DNA of 64,000 nt from Heterotrichella gracilis (lineage: Eukaryota; Sar; Xanthophyceae; Tribonematales; Xanthonemataceae). The stretch spans positions 62,001 through 126,000 of the forward strand of contig JAULBX010025829.1 in assembly GCA_032358255.1 (NCBI GenBank), read 5' to 3'. Position numbers and translations under genes: made by a program. The notes beneath the pieces were generated by a model. It was given only the letters and a program-made list of their open reading frames with translations. It was not told the DNA's origin and did no database searches. Shown piece after piece: positions 61,533 through 64,000 of the stretch; within the stretch, counting starts at the first letter, position 1; each line of letters begins with the position of its first letter.

Positions 61533-64000
61533 TTAATAAGCAGAAGAAGCCGTAATAGCCCTCTTGCGATAGGTTAAATTAAAGTAATCAAGTATCTCGT
61601 TAAAATTTTCTTCTTCGGTTTTTGTTTTATCAATATAATAACCCGAGTTAATTACCTGAACATTTGATGAGATGCCAGTTTTAGAATCCGGTACAAAGGC
61701 CACCGACCAACGTTCGTCATCAGCTTTGCTCCTAATGATACGGTAAACATAGATCTTACCTTTTTGATATTTATTCTTAGCATCTAACTCTTTTATAAAA
61801 AGTAAAGAATCTTTTTTGCCTTTATCTTTGTCGTAACTGTAAATATTTGATAGTTGTGTTTGAGCGGTTAGAACAGATTCGATCAAACTCATTTGTGTTA
61901 AATATTTTTTATCGAATTTCTCAGTTAACTTTTCTTTTTCTAATTCGGTATAAAAATAAGCGCGGGTAATTTTATTTTTAGAATAGAAATTGGTTAGCGT
62001 ATCATTAATAACAATGTTGCTCTTTAGTAAATTAATGGCAACCGGCATAGCAATACTTTGTGTTTTAAGTTTAGAAAGTTTGGTGAAGAATTGTTTCGTT
62101 TTTTCGTCTGTCTTGTAAAACGGCGATAAAATGATAGCATAGTTCACTAAAGGACTGCGGTTAAAGGTCTCCAGACCTTTTAAATAAGCTGAGCCTTTAA
62201 ACAAATTGTTATTTGTAAAACCATCTAAACTTTGCTGAATACTCTCTGCTAAGTCTTTAATCGATTTATCAAGGTAATCATATTCGCTGTACTCGCTATT
62301 CGACTTATTACTTGAAGGATTATAGCGTTTTAAAGCAAGGTTAGCATCAGCCAAAATATTATCTTTTTGTGCAAGATATGCAGTAGAGGTTATGATCTTT
62401 TTATTTACCAGTTCAGACATTAGCGTGTAAACGGCATCTTTGTATTCATCGTATTTTGTCAGTACCAACATGCCGGGAAAAAAATTCTTACATAACTCTA
62501 ACGAATCATGTAAAACAGCAAATACATCCGATACAATGGTCACCTCACCTACCAAAGGTGTTTCATTTAAAATAAGGCTGTTAAATGTAGCAAAAGATGC
62601 AGGCGTTTTTAAATAGGCTAAACCTTTTAGCATACAAAGTTGTAGATAAAAACTATCTGTGTATTGTTTGTATAAATTTTTGTAAGGTTCTATTATTTTG
62701 TTGCTGGCCATGGTGCCACCATTTACAAACAACTGCGCCCGACTGTCTTCACTAACAAGGCTTAAATTTTTACTTCCAATAAATTTAATGAATTCATCAA
62801 TATAAACTTTATTCATGCTAATTGAATTCAATAAAGATGAATTAGCTCTTTGACGAACCACTGTATCTGTACTACATAAGTCATTCAATAAAGAAGTAAA
62901 TTTGTTTTCGAAGATGTTCTTACCTATAACTGTATCTTTTGGCGTGAAACTGTCCATAAAATCTTTTGTCCATCCTTTTAAACCTATAATAGAATCGTAA
63001 GGCGCAATGATCTCTTGCATGACACCATTTTTAAAATAGATCTTCACATCCATCACACGCGAAGTAGCAGTGTCTTTTAAAGTGCATTTGTAAGAATAGA
63101 CGCCATCTTTAGTGCCTGTAACTTTATTGGTGATCAATAAACCTGTAGTATTTTTTATTGAAGTGCTAATGCTTTGCTCTATCTCTGCGATATTCCGGTA
63201 ATCATAATCGTTATATTTTTCGTAAGTAATATTTACATATTCGTTACTTGAAGGAGAGTAATACGCTTTATTACTTGAATGATAATCGTAATCATTCGTG
63301 GTCTTCTTCTCTTTTTTTACTTTGGCAATCTCGTACTCCTTAGCATATGCTTCGTTAAACTTGCTACTGGCATTAACGGTTACCTCGTCTTTTACTTTAA
63401 AATGATAATCGTTATCTGTTACAGTTTTTATTGGATTGATAAATTCAAAGTCTGTTAATTTAAAAGAGCTAAAAAAGTCGTTATTAAAACTGCTTTCTTT
63501 TTCGGAAATAAAATAAACCAAATAATAATGAACGCCCTTTATAAAAAACTTGCCATAAAAATTAGAGCCCATTTTATTCTTTGCGGAAAATTTTACGCAA
63601 GGTAAATTTTGCTCCTTAACAATTTCGCGTGTGATCTTCTCAGAAAAATTGTAATTTTTTAAAATATTTTTCGAGAATAAGTTCAGTTCAAATGTATCTT
63701 CTTCTAAATATTCAAAATCGTTATACACTGCTTGCTTAACACCATAGAACTGTTTTAAAGTAGTATTATAAGCATATAGATCTTCTATCAAACCTTTAGG
63801 AGAAGAGCCACTTACTTTTGTATAACTGTAATTAGCGGGCACTTTAACTGTAAAGCCTTTTGTTTTTGGAGTAAAATCTACAATAGTTTGTCCTTTTGGT
63901 AAGAATTGGATAGAGTTAAAGAACTGTTTTGCTTCGCTGCCGGTAGCGTATGTTTGTTTACCACCTAATTTAAACATGATCATTTCAAGATCTGAGAAAT
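61533..64000 (-). CDS. Large hypothetical protein, N-terminus cut by right edge
   Basis: At least 822 residues. The frame stays open to the window edge, and the first ATG (63983) has no signal peptide, so the true start probably lies outside. It has a first beta-rich region (about 1-215) followed by a Ser/Tyr-rich linker (SSNKAYYSPSSNEYV), then a helical region with repeated units. The later part is rich in KY, FFTKL and SxxxD motifs. I do not recognise a family. It precedes moxR by 22 nt and is likely co-transcribed with it. Confidence 0.68.
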   Translation of the reverse strand, partial: FSDLEMIMFKLGGKQTYATGSEAKQFFNSIQFLPKGQTIVDFTPKTKGFTVKVPANYSYTKVSGSSPKGLIEDLYAYNTTLKQFYGVKQAVYNDFEYLEEDTFELNLFSKNILKNYNFSEKITREIVKEQNLPCVKFSAKNKMGSNFYGKFFIKGVHYYLVYFISEKESSFNNDFFSSFKLTDFEFINPIKTVTDNDYHFKVKDEVTVNASSKFNEAYAKEYEIAKVKKEKKTTNDYDYHSSNKAYYSPSSNEYVNITYEKYNDYDYRNIAEIEQSISTSIKNTTGLLITNKVTGTKDGVYSYKCTLKDTATSRVMDVKIYFKNGVMQEIIAPYDSIIGLKGWTKDFMDSFTPKDTVIGKNIFENKFTSLLNDLCSTDTVVRQRANSSLLNSISMNKVYIDEFIKFIGSKNLSLVSEDSRAQLFVNGGTMASNKIIEPYKNLYKQYTDSFYLQLCMLKGLAYLKTPASFATFNSLILNETPLVGEVTIVSDVFAVLHDSLELCKNFFPGMLVLTKYDEYKDAVYTLMSELVNKKIITSTAYLAQKDNILADANLALKRYNPSSNKSNSEYSEYDYLDKSIKDLAESIQQSLDGFTNNNLFKGSAYLKGLETFNRSPLVNYAIILSPFYKTDEKTKQFFTKLSKLKTQSIAMPVAINLLKSNIVINDTLTNFYSKNKITRAYFYTELEKEKLTEKFDKKYLTQMSLIESVLTAQTQLSNIYSYDKDKGKKDSLLFIKELDAKNKYQKGKIYVYRIIRSKADDERWSVAFVPDSKTGISSNVQVINSGYYIDKTKTEEENFNEILDYFNLTYRKRAITASSAY

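Overview
The window reads as a chromosomal stretch of an AT-rich member of the Bacteroidota. The evidence is several secreted proteins with type IX secretion (T9SS) C-terminal domains (type A at 42844 and 44396; gliding-motility/CHU_C type B at 18962, 45318 and 47498), many lipoproteins of the phylum type, start codons mostly without a Shine-Dalgarno sequence, and repeated exact matches to the Bacteroidota -7 promoter box TAnnTTTG just upstream of genes. I cannot name a genus. I saw no rRNA, tRNA, CRISPR array, prophage or transposase gene.

Layout. 1-2740 (minus): a redoxin-like protein cut by the left edge, an MbnP-like lipoprotein, yidD and a small FAH-family hydrolase. 2816-6675 (plus): L-2-hydroxyglutarate oxidase, dapA, a phosphoribosyltransferase and an RsbU-like phosphatase. 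7090-11929 (minus): a tightly packed polysaccharide export operon (flippase, two Wzz-like proteins, O-antigen ligase/polymerase), with a GT4 glycosyltransferase divergent to it and then Kdo transferase waaA. 15200-18811: a lipoprotein, a LolD/MacB-type ATPase, rluF, and a yceI-marR unit with a clear palindromic operator. 18962-26294: a T9SS adhesin-like protein followed by a membrane glycosyltransferase and three methyltransferase/glycosyltransferase genes, one of them a fusion. 26306-30793: a TPR histidine kinase, its LuxR-type response regulator and two secreted proteins.

30799-42689 is mostly housekeeping: ruvX, pfkA, fbp, birA, rsfS and ftsH, mixed with small conserved hypotheticals and an SDR epimerase. 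Two copies of a roughly 140-bp palindromic intergenic repeat flank the fbp region. 42844-49680 is a run of T9SS-exported proteins in a more AT-rich stretch, preceded by a 541-nt non-coding gap with two perfect 16-bp palindromes. 49884-64000 returns to housekeeping (serC, Nudix hydrolase, ribBA, fahA, a moxR operon) plus a WG-repeat protein, a zinc-ribbon protein and a large protein cut by the right edge.

Themes. Cell-surface biogenesis dominates: capsule/LPS assembly, T9SS adhesins and lipoproteins. The most interesting non-coding signals are near-leaderless promoters, secreted-protein genes that seem to lack any ATG/GTG start where their signal peptide begins, a gene whose start lies inside a terminator-like hairpin, a MarR operator, and a family of heptad tandem repeats at gene junctions. 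No complete new defence or biosynthetic system is evident; the candidates are described as such.
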